The position numbers and the translations under genes were made by a program. A stretch of DNA of 33,654 nucleotides. Origin: a virus. The stretch's first letter is position 1; each line of letters begins with the position of its first letter. The notes under the pieces are model-generated. The model saw nothing but the letters and a program-made list of their open reading frames with translations, did not search any database and had not been told where the DNA came from. Shown piece by piece: positions 9,246 through 17,637 of this stretch. The stretch lies in IMG/VR virus record IMGVR_UViG_3300017527_000132, positions 1 to 33,654 of that record. The stretch is one strand, 5' to 3'.

Positions 9246-10837
9246 TGTGTACCTGTCCGATACTTTTCAATAAGCGCTTTTGCTTTCTCACTTGCTGAAC
9301 TCTCCGACCCCTTGAATCGTTTGACGCCAAAAGTATCATACCAATCAGACATATTAGCTTGATTTTTAAATACACCCAACCAATTAAGAAAATGTTCCTC
9401 ACCTTCTGACTCTATTACTTTCGCTTTTGCCATTATTTCTGAGAACGTATCCCCCGTATCTATAAGCCAACCCCTTACCGTTTGCATTTCTGCTTCCGTA
9501 ACGGCCACTCCAAGATATTTTTTTCTGTCATCTGAAGCCATTTTTTGTATCCTGACAACGGCTTGATACGCTTTGGAGTCTTTACCATACTTATGTTCCT
9601 GTAACCATTTTGTTAATTCATTATACCATCTTGACTTTGCTCTGTTAAAAAGCCCTTCTCCATCTGCCCTGTTTAAAACCGTCTGCACTTCCGGGTCTTT
9701 AAGTAAAGCCATGACTTCTTTTGCATCATCCCAATGTTCGGCTGCTTGTTTTAATGCCGTTGGCCCCCCTCTTTTTCCTATAACCTTGTGAGGATCGGGT
9801 AGTTTTCTTGGCGTACCTGTAATTAAATCAGTATATACGGTTCCATTATCGTTCATCTGGTATCCATTACGATAAACCTCCATAGGATTTTCTTTTGCGA
9901 TTTCTTGCAACCTTGGAAGTCCTGCCCTTAACTTTTCGGCTTCACGTTCTTTCTGAGTGTTTTTTTGCTGTGCTGGGGTTTGTGGTAGTGATCTTTTCCA
10001 TAGTTCGTGTTCCCTTTTATCTTCCTCTGTTCTTTTCTTCTTTTCTTCCCAAGACAAGGTTTCTTCGCCCTCACCCTTCAATGGATTTTTTCTTTTATAG
10101 TCATGTTCTCTTTGAAAATCTGCAAATTCTCTATCTGATTTCTCCTGCGGTGTTTCCTTCTTTTCCTCCGGCTTCAAACTCTTATACTTTTCATTAATCT
10201 GCGCTAACGCTGCCTTGGCTTCCATGATTAACTGCGGTTTCATTTGCTCAAAATTGTCTTTTGTTATTTCAGCCAGTTTAGCAGGGTTGACCATTGGTTT
10301 TTTTGTAACCGGATTCGGTTTCGTCAATACCTGTGTCTTTTCTGCAAAACATTCATAAGTATCACAACCTTCGGCACTCGTAGCGATTAAAGTCGTGGCG
10401 TAGGCATAATTTTTAAGCTGTCCCAACTTCATCTCTTGAACCACCTTGGGGTCGGGTGTGCCTGTCATCGGTGGAGTCACTCCTTGATTAGCCATATTAT
10501 TCTGAGCAATACCTTCTGAGGAAAAACCGGGACCGCCCATCATGCCACCTGTTGGGTCTGGTCCACCCTGACGCATATAATTAGCGGTAGCCTGCCGATT
10601 GGCCTGTTCCTGCTCTGCTGCCGCCTGAGTCTGTTCAGCCTGTTGCTTCCGTAATTCATAATCACGGTCGAGATTCTTCTGACGCAGAAACATATTGGCA
10701 GCATTAAAGGCGGTGTTTATCGCTGTATTGACCCTATTTTTTCGCCGGTCGCTTTTGGTTTCAAGCTGAGAATAGGCCGAATACGGATATTGCACCCTGT
10801 TTGTCTGTGGTAATCTCATTAAATTTACAGATACCAT
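9242..10837 (-). CDS. Ejection-type internal virion protein, P22 gp20-like in position
   Basis: A 531-residue, strongly hydrophilic protein. Residues ~25-90 form a helical region rich in Gln, Ala, Arg and Glu. A low-complexity Gly/Met/Pro stretch follows (about 93-130, GGPDPTGGMMGGPG). The middle (about 215-310) is Lys/Glu-rich and very likely coiled coil. There is no signal peptide or membrane span. The start ATG is preceded by AAGGAG; the stop overlaps the start of the next gene as ATGA. Together with the flanking genes it forms a three-gene ejection module downstream of the tail closure proteins, as in P22-like phages. Function is inferred from position and composition. Confidence 0.7.
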   Translation of the reverse strand: MVSVNLMRLPQTNRVQYPYSAYSQLETKSDRRKNRVNTAINTAFNAANMFLRQKNLDRDYELRKQQAEQTQAAAEQEQANRQATANYMRQGGPDPTGGMMGGPGFSSEGIAQNNMANQGVTPPMTGTPDPKVVQEMKLGQLKNYAYATTLIATSAEGCDTYECFAEKTQVLTKPNPVTKKPMVNPAKLAEITKDNFEQMKPQLIMEAKAALAQINEKYKSLKPEEKKETPQEKSDREFADFQREHDYKRKNPLKGEGEETLSWEEKKKRTEEDKREHELWKRSLPQTPAQQKNTQKEREAEKLRAGLPRLQEIAKENPMEVYRNGYQMNDNGTVYTDLITGTPRKLPDPHKVIGKRGGPTALKQAAEHWDDAKEVMALLKDPEVQTVLNRADGEGLFNRAKSRWYNELTKWLQEHKYGKDSKAYQAVVRIQKMASDDRKKYLGVAVTEAEMQTVRGWLIDTGDTFSEIMAKAKVIESEGEEHFLNWLGVFKNQANMSDWYDTFGVKRFKGSESSASEKAKALIEKYRTGTQ

Positions 10838-10849
10838 TTTAATTGCTCC

Positions 10850-12007
10850 TTATGAAAATAAGCCTGCTAAGAACCCACCAGCACCACCAATCACAGCACC
10901 CCACGGGCCACCTATTGAACCAATTTTTGCCCCTACTGCTGCCCCTGCAAAGGCACCTGATACCCCGCCGGAAAAACCACCAGCCCAATTTGGACCATCA
11001 TCGCCCTGCCTCTGCCGGTTGTATTGGTTCCACATATCACGTTCACGTTGCGCCGTTAATTGATTCTGCTGATACTGCCATTGGTTCATAGCATCACTTG
11101 CGGCACCCGATGCCCGTAAACCGGCGGCGGTGTTGTATCCACTTTGCAACATATTGGCGGTGTTGGTGCCTGCCTGCATCATGGCACTTGTTCCAAGGTT
11201 GGCATATTGTGCGCCCGTAGCTCCTAATTGCGATCCCGTTAATTGACCCAATCCTGACATAGCCTGATATGGAGCGATTTTATTTATGAATTGCCCACCT
11301 GAAAGATTAGCTTTGTCGTAATACTGTCTGAGCCAGTTATCAATATCGGTGGACGCTAACTGTTGCCCGAATCTTTGAGACTCTTTCACCTGTGGTCCTG
11401 ATAACAGCATCCCCCGGCTGGCGGCGCTTCGATCTAAAGCCTTTGTACCTTCCTGTTGCAGAAAATTATAATGTGGGCTTTCCTCATAGACGTTGTTCTG
11501 ATATACGTCCTTTGCCCAAGAAGGAACTTGTTCTCTGGCAGTTGCGCCTTCTCCTTCGCCCACTTCCGGTGTTGGAAAATATGTGGTGCCTTCTTTTAAG
11601 AAACCCTGCAATTCTTCCAGCGCCCAGCCACCGGCTTCAAGCCACGGCATCATGTCCTGTCGGGTTTGATAATAAAACTCGGCCTGCTGTGCCAGGGATG
11701 CCCTTAACATACGCTCCTGTGCGGCTATTCCGGCCATTGTGCCACGGAGGGACATGGCGGCGGCTTCGTTATAATATCCCGACATATTGGGCGGGGGTTG
11801 ATTCCCCCTTCCTTGCTGCCGTTGCCATTCCATAGCCTGTTCCCATTCTTCATCAGACACGTTTCGACCATCTATTGTTTTACCTCCTCCACCAGAGCCA
11901 GGTATAGGATAATAATTCCCATCTTCATCTTGTGTATAACCGGGCCGATCTCCTGGGTGTGGTCCTTCTCCTGCCTGCCATCTGTTATAATCACTAGTCC
12001 ATGACAT
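10850..12007 (-). CDS. DNA transfer/ejection protein with C-terminal glycine zipper
   Basis: A 385-residue protein. A Gly/Pro/Asn-rich N-terminal tail (1-85) is followed by helical segments with the pattern LDRSAASRGMLLSG around residues 195-210, a signature I know from phage DNA-transfer proteins. Residues ~225-330 are Gln/Ala/Asn-rich helices. The last ~45 residues are a glycine zipper (GVSGAFAGAAVGAKIG, GAVIGGAGGFLAG) suited to membrane insertion during ejection. ATG at 12007 has a CGGAG site. It sits first in the three-gene ejection module, the place of P22 gene 7. Confidence in ejection function is good, in exact gp7 homology moderate. Confidence 0.75.
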   Translation of the reverse strand: MSWTSDYNRWQAGEGPHPGDRPGYTQDEDGNYYPIPGSGGGGKTIDGRNVSDEEWEQAMEWQRQQGRGNQPPPNMSGYYNEAAAMSLRGTMAGIAAQERMLRASLAQQAEFYYQTRQDMMPWLEAGGWALEELQGFLKEGTTYFPTPEVGEGEGATAREQVPSWAKDVYQNNVYEESPHYNFLQQEGTKALDRSAASRGMLLSGPQVKESQRFGQQLASTDIDNWLRQYYDKANLSGGQFINKIAPYQAMSGLGQLTGSQLGATGAQYANLGTSAMMQAGTNTANMLQSGYNTAAGLRASGAASDAMNQWQYQQNQLTAQRERDMWNQYNRQRQGDDGPNWAGGFSGGVSGAFAGAAVGAKIGSIGGPWGAVIGGAGGFLAGLFS

Positions 12008-12019
12008 TGCTATTCTCCG

Positions 12020-12643
12020 TTATGTCAGTCTTTCAATCGTTATGCTACATGCATTGGCAACCGTTAAGATCGTACTGGACCCTGCCGTAACGCTGCCCAC
12101 TAATTTCAATTTATCTTTCTTTTTCACAGTTAATATACGCTTTCCGGTTAAATTCTGATTATCGCCAGAGCCTAGCTGTGCTATGCTCAACGTTCCGTCA
12201 ATGTCTTCCCATCCGGTTCTGTATAATTGTAATTTTGCGTTTGCCGTCGTAAGGTCTGTATATGATGAAGTGTACGCCGTTAAGTGGTATGTAATTTTAA
12301 TATCACCGCTAAATAGCAATCGAATTTCTTCATCATCCGTAGAGTGGCTATAATTATTGTTTTTCTTAAAGGTTGTATCCCATGTAAAATCAGCCCAAGC
12401 CCCACTTGTGAACTCGTTTTCACCGCCCTGATCGTATAATGAAAGAAACGCATCCGGTGACGCGACAACATCACTGTCACCAAGTCTGTGAAGTGAATCA
12501 ATGCTTACCAAATTACCGGATGAGCCAGTTTTAACACCCTTCAACATCGCATATAATTCATTGAAAAAGGGGTGCCATTCTTTCGACAATCTGCCGTTGT
12601 CATCCAGAATTTTAGCTAAAAATGGGGGATAAATATTAACCAC
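12020..12643 (-). CDS. Beta-rich virion protein after gp10-like gene
   Basis: A protein of about 207 residues if started at the GTG at 12643, which follows GAGGGAG by nine bases; an upstream ATG at 12664 would add seven residues. The N-terminal ~40 residues contain a helical pattern (FLAKILDDNGRLSKEWHPFF) often seen at the start of phage fibre and needle-associated proteins. The C-terminal ~130 residues read as a beta-sandwich with regularly alternating hydrophobics (ITYHLTAYTSS, KLQLYRTGW, RILTVKKKDKLKL), reminiscent of C1q/TNF-like or fibre-head folds. It occupies the place of the P22 tail needle gene (gp26) but does not look like that coiled coil. Likely a tail-tip or decoration component; no catalytic motif is visible. 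Confidence 0.7.
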   Translation of the reverse strand: MVNIYPPFLAKILDDNGRLSKEWHPFFNELYAMLKGVKTGSSGNLVSIDSLHRLGDSDVVASPDAFLSLYDQGGENEFTSGAWADFTWDTTFKKNNNYSHSTDDEEIRLLFSGDIKITYHLTAYTSSYTDLTTANAKLQLYRTGWEDIDGTLSIAQLGSGDNQNLTGKRILTVKKKDKLKLVGSVTAGSSTILTVANACSITIERLT

Positions 12644-14153
12644 GTTCAATATCTCCCTCAACATGAGCGCCGATTAATGCCAGGTCTACGGGGTCACTAC
12701 ACCTCACACGGTATGATCTTTGACGTGAAGTACCTAATTTATACATTGGTGCTCTGAATAAATAATCCCCAAGTTGCCCGATTTTCACCATTCTTTCGCC
12801 TTGCCACGACCAACCATCGTTTGAATAATCCACAAGAGCATACACCCTCGGACTTGTTTCGGTTTCATTATCCGCTACCACCACAAAGTTATGATCGGTG
12901 TCGAGAACGTATTTGCCCTCGGTATCGGTCATGTAATCACCGTAAGCGCCTTCGCCGTATTCCATTTCAAGTTCAAGCGATTTATGAACGATTCTTTTTA
13001 TACCGTCTGAGGGAATATTGATTGTAAATTCTTTTAGAACGGGTCGCCTGTAATCGGCATAATGCGTGGATAACAGCTCGTAAATCAGGCCGTTTCGATA
13101 ATCCCCCACGATATGTTTATTGTCAAAAAGAGTGTAGCAGTTAGCACGATGCCTGAATTGCTGATCGGGGTGCGCATCCGTCCACGATGATCTTTGATGC
13201 CAAAGCGTAGTCGCCATATCCAGTACCCACGTTTTACCATCGGACGGAAACGTGAGTTGATACCAAGGGTGGCCCTCGAACGTGTATGCAAAAGCAAAAG
13301 CATCGCTGGTTGTACCGTAATTAGCGATTTCATAATCCATTTGGCGTGTACTGACAATCTGAGGGGAGTATCCAACTGCTCTTGCCACCTGTCTTTCATG
13401 CGTGAGCCATAAAACGCCATTGTCTATTTTAGCAACCGAGTCTCTAGCACCGCATCCTTTTTCGATAAACGATCCCTGTATTCGTTCAAACGGGAAATCA
13501 GCCGCGCCCGTGTTTATCCAAACACTTGTGGAGCGTTCCCCAAAATTCCATAATTCACGATGATCGGTTTCAATCGACATGGTGTTGTCGGGATTACCTT
13601 CCGCGGACGCAAAATCCAGGGCATCCCATGAAGTCCCGTCATAAAGCGTGGACACGTTCATTTGACCTGTATCAGTCGGTGACACGATGAAATAACCGTC
13701 CTGATAAATAACCTTTCTACCACCTGGAAAATCCCTGTCCTTAATGCGTTTAAATTCCTCTGAGTTCCAGTTATAGATGTATCCGTTAGGCCCGTCCACG
13801 ATCATTAATTCGCCGCCGTTATCGGCCATTGATACACGCCCTGAGAGTGTCTTGAGCGTCCCTATTTCGGTCTTTGTCTTGTCGGCCTCATACTGGTATA
13901 GCTTATCGTGCGAAACAACGTAGAGAAGCTCTGGGGTGTCGGCTTTGGGTCGGGTGGGGGATGAACGATATATGCCTCTTATTTCCCTGCCGGTGCCGGT
14001 GTCGGCCCAGAATTTCAAGCCGGGGCAGGCGGAAAGAAAAATCTTGCCCTCATCTCCAGGGGGGCCTTTTTCCAGAAACATATTCACAAGCCTGCCGCTT
14101 GCCCTGTTTTTCGCCCTACCCTCGCTATATCCTATCGTAAATGGTACTCTCAT
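12636..14153 (-). CDS. P22 gp10-like packaged DNA stabilisation / tail hub protein
   Basis: A 505-residue protein. The N-terminal pattern (GRLVNMFLEKGPPGDEGK, then ACPGLKFWADTG) is typical of the P22 gp10 family, a beta-propeller-like tail hub that closes the portal vertex after packaging. Repeating beta blades with aromatic/Asp turns continue through the protein (LYQYEADKTK, YIYNWNSEEF, YFIVSPTDTG, LWLTHERQVARAVGYS, WVLDMATTLWHQRS). P22 gp10 is about 470 residues, so the length fits. The ATG shares its A with the stop of the gp4-like gene, giving coupled translation. Context and motif agree, so the family call is firm; the number of copies in the tail and partners are inferred from P22. Confidence 0.88.
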   Translation of the reverse strand: MRVPFTIGYSEGRAKNRASGRLVNMFLEKGPPGDEGKIFLSACPGLKFWADTGTGREIRGIYRSSPTRPKADTPELLYVVSHDKLYQYEADKTKTEIGTLKTLSGRVSMADNGGELMIVDGPNGYIYNWNSEEFKRIKDRDFPGGRKVIYQDGYFIVSPTDTGQMNVSTLYDGTSWDALDFASAEGNPDNTMSIETDHRELWNFGERSTSVWINTGAADFPFERIQGSFIEKGCGARDSVAKIDNGVLWLTHERQVARAVGYSPQIVSTRQMDYEIANYGTTSDAFAFAYTFEGHPWYQLTFPSDGKTWVLDMATTLWHQRSSWTDAHPDQQFRHRANCYTLFDNKHIVGDYRNGLIYELLSTHYADYRRPVLKEFTINIPSDGIKRIVHKSLELEMEYGEGAYGDYMTDTEGKYVLDTDHNFVVVADNETETSPRVYALVDYSNDGWSWQGERMVKIGQLGDYLFRAPMYKLGTSRQRSYRVRCSDPVDLALIGAHVEGDIERG

Positions 14154-14851
14154 TAATCCCTGCCTGGTTGAAAATACATTTCAGTTGACGATATTTCAGG
14201 ATAATGCCGTGATAACTTGCGCCTGCTTTGAAGCGCCAACCCCATGAGAACGGAGCTGGGTTCTTTGCCGTATTCGGGTGCCAGGTCTATCGCAAGGTTA
14301 TATTTCAGCATCCGATATGATACTTCGGGCATATCAAGATTGCCTGCAAGTGTTGGCGATTCTATGCGTCTGCGATAATTCAGAATAACCGTGTCGGTAG
14401 TATCGGATGGTATATAATCCAGCTTGAATAATCCGTTGTCTTTTTCTCGTTCGTAATAATATCTGCCGGGTGTTCCCGTTTGACCCTTATTGGATATGGC
14501 ATTGTAATCCTCAAGCGTCATCGGTATCAGGATATTATCGTTGCTGTCCGTGTCCCTGCGTGTGGCCGTGATGATACCTTCCGGCACTTCAAGGTCTAAA
14601 TCACCCCCACTGGCTTTTATATCGAAACTGGCTTTAGCTGAAAGCGTTAAGGTCGCTATCGCCTGTATCCACGGTTTTATACCAATATCGGTTCTATCGG
14701 GTGGACCGGCTAATTGTTCCAGCATCCAGATAAAGGCATCGAGCGCATTTTGCATTTCATCGTCGGTGGGTGTCGTGTGAATATCGTGAACGCCCAAAAC
14801 CCTTAAACTCGCTTTTATTAATTCATTTCCGGTTATTGTTCGTAAAGCCAT
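14153..14851 (-). CDS. P22 gp4-like head-to-tail adaptor / head closure protein
   Basis: A 232-residue protein. Residues ~8-50 carry the family pattern: ELIKASLRVLGV, a Thr-Pro-Thr-Asp turn, then a helix ending in a leucine-rich LEQLAG segment. This is the hallmark of P22 gp4-type tail accessory proteins that bind the portal ring and receive gp10. The C-terminal half contains YEREKDNGLFKLDYIP and a conserved-looking YRRRIESPTLA, then a helix (LKYNLAIDLAPEYGK) typical of these proteins. It is longer than P22 gp4 (166 residues). ATG at 14851 is one base after the TAG of the GT9-like gene and lies directly upstream of the gp10-like gene, as expected. Confidence 0.88.
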   Translation of the reverse strand: MALRTITGNELIKASLRVLGVHDIHTTPTDDEMQNALDAFIWMLEQLAGPPDRTDIGIKPWIQAIATLTLSAKASFDIKASGGDLDLEVPEGIITATRRDTDSNDNILIPMTLEDYNAISNKGQTGTPGRYYYEREKDNGLFKLDYIPSDTTDTVILNYRRRIESPTLAGNLDMPEVSYRMLKYNLAIDLAPEYGKEPSSVLMGLALQSRRKLSRHYPEISSTEMYFQPGRD

Positions 14852-14852
14852 G

Positions 14853-16229
14853 CTATGCCGCCTTTTGTGTGGTTTTACTCATTGCTAATTCAATCGCTTC
14901 CTCAACGGTATTCACGTTGATTCGGGCCTGACACAATGCTGCGCCGGTTACGCTATCCTGATTGCAGAAATGCCATGTATAGTGCAATCGGTGACAAGGA
15001 AAACACGGACAATCTTTTTTATCGGGTTCCAAGCTGATTGTGTTTACCCAATGCTTGCTGACGTTTTCCCTGCTGCTGTGGCTTAAGAATATTATTGTGG
15101 GAGTGAGTTCCATCCCCACGGCGTTTATAACACCCGTTTCAGGCCCGATAACGATATCTGCCTGTGTAACGGCGAATGTGAGCGTGTTTCTGATTTTCTC
15201 TCCCGCCCAGAGATGGACTCTTTTCTCGTTTTCCCAACCGGATTGAAGCATTTTGCACATTTCGTCACCCGTGAGAACGATACTTGCTTCGGGATATTTA
15301 ACTAATAACCGTGCTATGATCTGATCCAGGTAGGGCCATGTCTTGTGAATAGATGAACCGGACAAAACCCAATGAATAATGGGTCCAGCCCCGATTTGCT
15401 TCCTTTTTTGAACGCACCATTGAATTTCTTTCTTGTCGGGATAGAATTTCGTGTTGAACGGCGGATATGGTAATTCTGCCAAGTCGTGCGTAAATTCAAG
15501 ATAATTTATGCTCATGTATTTCTGTCTGGCGCTATAAGGCCATTTATTGTTCATTCTGCCGGGAAGCGCAAGAATCGTGCCCTCAACGGATTCGGACAGG
15601 TTTATGATTTTATCGTACTTGGTTTTCAGAAATTCCCAATGATAATCAAGTTGCTGGTTCGGCACCTGATCTTTGTCGGTAATGAATATATCGTCCACGT
15701 TGGGATCATCTTTTATAATGGATGCGCTTTTAGGTTGACATAGAACGGTGATGTGGTATCCTTGTTTTTTCAAAGGCGGAAATATACTGCTTATTTGAAT
15801 CATATCTCCAACGGCACCATACCTGATAACCAAAACCGTTTTCGGTGGTCGTTCATCATTGTAAAATATGAGTTGTTGCTTGTCTGAGCGTTTCTTGTAA
15901 ACATGAATGAAATCATCTTCTGATTTTTCCGATAAGAGAAAATCCCATCCCTTGATATTCATCATCTGAGGCGCTCGATTCTCACCGATTAAAATGAAAT
16001 GCCCACCCTGTCTTATTCTTTGCCATGCTTTCAGAAACAGGGATTCATCTCTTAATTCGTGCAAAATAACGTAATCCCAGCGTGACTTGTGAAAATACCG
16101 GAAATCCGATTCGTCACAACCCGTGAAATGGGGCCACATTTTCGGCTGTTCCTCCGGGATATTAACCTGAAGGCCACGCCCGCGTGTGAATGGAACAAGC
16201 TCGTATCTGATAGCTTCTGGTTTAATCAT
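14853..16229 (-). CDS. GT9 (heptosyltransferase-type) glycosyltransferase fused to degenerate methyltransferase-like domain
   Basis: A 458-residue two-part protein. Residues ~1-115 align in layout with a class I methyltransferase (PHFTGCDE near the usual acidic residue; WDYVILHELRDES; WQRIRQGGHFIL, like the post-motif III region), but the glycine-rich SAM loop is replaced by LQVNIPEEQPK, so SAM binding is doubtful. Residues ~130-450 are a GT-B glycosyltransferase of family 9: RYGAVGDMIQISSIFPPL at 136-153, IIHWVLSGS near 284, and the nucleotide-sugar motif IGPETGVINAVGM near 361. Family members transfer heptose or related sugars from ADP-heptose-like donors to LPS. A cysteine cluster (C407, C409, C412, C422, C433) could bind a metal. 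ATG overlaps the previous stop (TGATGA). It is the last gene of the sugar cassette. The donor and acceptor are unknown. Confidence 0.87.
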   Translation of the reverse strand: MIKPEAIRYELVPFTRGRGLQVNIPEEQPKMWPHFTGCDESDFRYFHKSRWDYVILHELRDESLFLKAWQRIRQGGHFILIGENRAPQMMNIKGWDFLLSEKSEDDFIHVYKKRSDKQQLIFYNDERPPKTVLVIRYGAVGDMIQISSIFPPLKKQGYHITVLCQPKSASIIKDDPNVDDIFITDKDQVPNQQLDYHWEFLKTKYDKIINLSESVEGTILALPGRMNNKWPYSARQKYMSINYLEFTHDLAELPYPPFNTKFYPDKKEIQWCVQKRKQIGAGPIIHWVLSGSSIHKTWPYLDQIIARLLVKYPEASIVLTGDEMCKMLQSGWENEKRVHLWAGEKIRNTLTFAVTQADIVIGPETGVINAVGMELTPTIIFLSHSSRENVSKHWVNTISLEPDKKDCPCFPCHRLHYTWHFCNQDSVTGAALCQARINVNTVEEAIELAMSKTTQKAA

Positions 16230-16468
16230 CAGTACATTTTCACCTGATAGTAAACTTTGGGTGGTTTTCCGTTGCCGATATTCACCACCATTTCGTCTAT
16301 CTCCTGAATCAAGTCGTTGCGCTGTTTATTCAGCACCCCGATTTTACGAGCGGCATCAGCTATCGTCGAGTCTTCCAATGATGTACGATGTTTGATTTCC
16401 TCTTGATGCCAGAGTTTTAGGTTCATCACGCTTAGTTTGTCCACCAGGCTTCCCAGCGTTTCTGCCAT
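16229..16468 (-). CDS. Small DUF4254-like helical protein
   Basis: A 79-residue, all-helical protein. The pattern LVDKLSVMNLKLWHQEEIKH, followed by IADAARKIGVLNKQRNDLIQ and an IDE motif, resembles the DUF4254 family and short relatives that are repeatedly found beside glycosyltransferases in bacteria and phages. Its biochemical role is unknown. The start is fixed by a strong GGAGAAGGGGG directly before the ATG, although this places the first 113 bases inside the end of the upstream C2HC gene in another frame. The stop overlaps the GT9-like start. A helper or partner of the cassette's glycosyltransferases is inferred from context only. Confidence 0.75.
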   Translation of the reverse strand: MAETLGSLVDKLSVMNLKLWHQEEIKHRTSLEDSTIADAARKIGVLNKQRNDLIQEIDEMVVNIGNGKPPKVYYQVKMY

Positions 16469-16754
16469 CCCCCTTCTCCTTTGCCTTTTTCACCTTGCAC
16501 CATCTTAAATGGCTTGTGACTTTCTTAAAACGCTTGCCACAATACTCGCAAACCTCCGATTCTCTTGGTTCGGGTTCCTCAACGATTTTCTTCACGGGTT
16601 CGGGTGGCTCCGGTTCCGGTATTGGTTCCCGGCCTTTCTGATACCCGACAAAAAAACCGCCGCCATCGTATTTTCTACCTTCCTGAATGTATTTGCAATC
16701 GCCACCAGGTCCGAACACTTCCCCATAGGGTTTTTTAGGATCAAATTCAATCAT
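16356..16754 (-). CDS. C2HC zinc-finger protein with proline-rich linker
   Basis: A 132-residue protein in three parts. Residues 1-42 contain KPYGEVFGPGG and YIQEGRKYD, a short pattern common in small phage proteins beside structural genes. Residues ~43-66 are a Pro/Glu linker (PIPEPEPPEPVKK). Residues 69-86 form a zinc finger with C69, C72, H82 and C86 (CEYCGKRFKKVTSHLRWC). The C-terminal ~40 residues are basic and Gly/Lys-rich and are encoded over the start of the next gene, so they may be under constraint from two frames. The ATG overlaps the stop of the GT4 gene as ATGA. The role is unknown; nucleic-acid or protein binding through the finger is a reasonable guess. Confidence 0.7.
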   Translation of the reverse strand: MIEFDPKKPYGEVFGPGGDCKYIQEGRKYDGGGFFVGYQKGREPIPEPEPPEPVKKIVEEPEPRESEVCEYCGKRFKKVTSHLRWCKVKKAKEKGDGRNAGKPGGQTKRDEPKTLASRGNQTSYIIGRLDDS

Positions 16755-17629
16755 GCTGCTTCCTTTTGGTTTCCGGTTATTTGTTGTATAATATCAGCAA
16801 TTCGTTCATAATTACCGATACCGAAATCGTCTAAAGCGAAAAGTTTTCTTGTTGTTCCATAGGTTGTTATTAGTTCACAGGCTTCGTCAACCGTGTTAAA
16901 TATACATTCTTCAGGAAATATATCCTTCGCACCGGGCCAATTATGAATTATTGTCGGAATACCCTTTGCCATTGCTTCAAGGACGTTATTCGGGCAACCC
17001 TCGGAAATAGAGCATGACAATAAAACACCAATATTGTTCAGCCAGGCATCCATTTTATGATGCGGTATGCGCCCGTGAAAATTTAATCGTTCCAGCGTGA
17101 TTTTTAAATCCGCTGCCAGGTTGAAGATATAATCCATTGTGGCTGAGTCCTGAACCCCTCCGGCAATATGGAGTTCATGTTTGGGCAATTTGCTTAAAAT
17201 CTGTATTGCTAGAGGGAAGTTTTTTTTCTGATTTATCCATCCCACCATGCCGATGTTTTTCGATTTGAGTTTTTCAACGAGTGTCCATTTGTTTAAATCA
17301 ACCGAATTGTAAATCACATGGGTTTTTACGCCTGTTTGTTTTTCAAAACCCTCGGCTAAATAATCGTTCACGAATATAACCGCCGAAACCTTGTTGAAAT
17401 TTATCTCGTACAGCCATGATTGATAATACTCGTATCTGCGAACCCATAGAATGATTTTAGCATCACCCCTGTAACGGTTTATGAACTCCTTGGCTTCCTG
17501 ATTCGCCCACATAAGCAAGTAAATATCGGTCGGCAATTTCAGGTTAATATTAGAATTTACGGTTAAATCATAGCCTTGTAATATATTTTTAAATCCTTCC
17601 ACCCATTGAAACGGTTCCTGTGTCACCAT
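16751..17629 (-). CDS. GT4-type glycosyltransferase (cassette gene 4)
   Basis: A GT-B fold glycosyltransferase of family 4 type, about 292 residues from the ATG at 17629, which follows AAGGGTTCAA and lies eight bases after the radical SAM stop; an ATG at 17662 would add 11 residues and overlap that gene by 25 bases. Diagnostic features: IYNSVDLNKW after the first domain, KNIGMVGWINQKKNFPLAI at the domain junction, LHIAGGVQDSA, and SEGCPNNVLEAMAKGIP with the E-x7-E donor-binding pattern. These enzymes move a sugar from a nucleotide donor with retained configuration. It is short for the family (usually 350-400), mainly through a reduced N-terminal domain. Cytoplasmic, no membrane segment. Acceptor unknown. 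Confidence 0.88.
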   Translation of the reverse strand: MVTQEPFQWVEGFKNILQGYDLTVNSNINLKLPTDIYLLMWANQEAKEFINRYRGDAKIILWVRRYEYYQSWLYEINFNKVSAVIFVNDYLAEGFEKQTGVKTHVIYNSVDLNKWTLVEKLKSKNIGMVGWINQKKNFPLAIQILSKLPKHELHIAGGVQDSATMDYIFNLAADLKITLERLNFHGRIPHHKMDAWLNNIGVLLSCSISEGCPNNVLEAMAKGIPTIIHNWPGAKDIFPEECIFNTVDEACELITTYGTTRKLFALDDFGIGNYERIADIIQQITGNQKEAA

Positions 17630-17637
17630 TTGAACCC

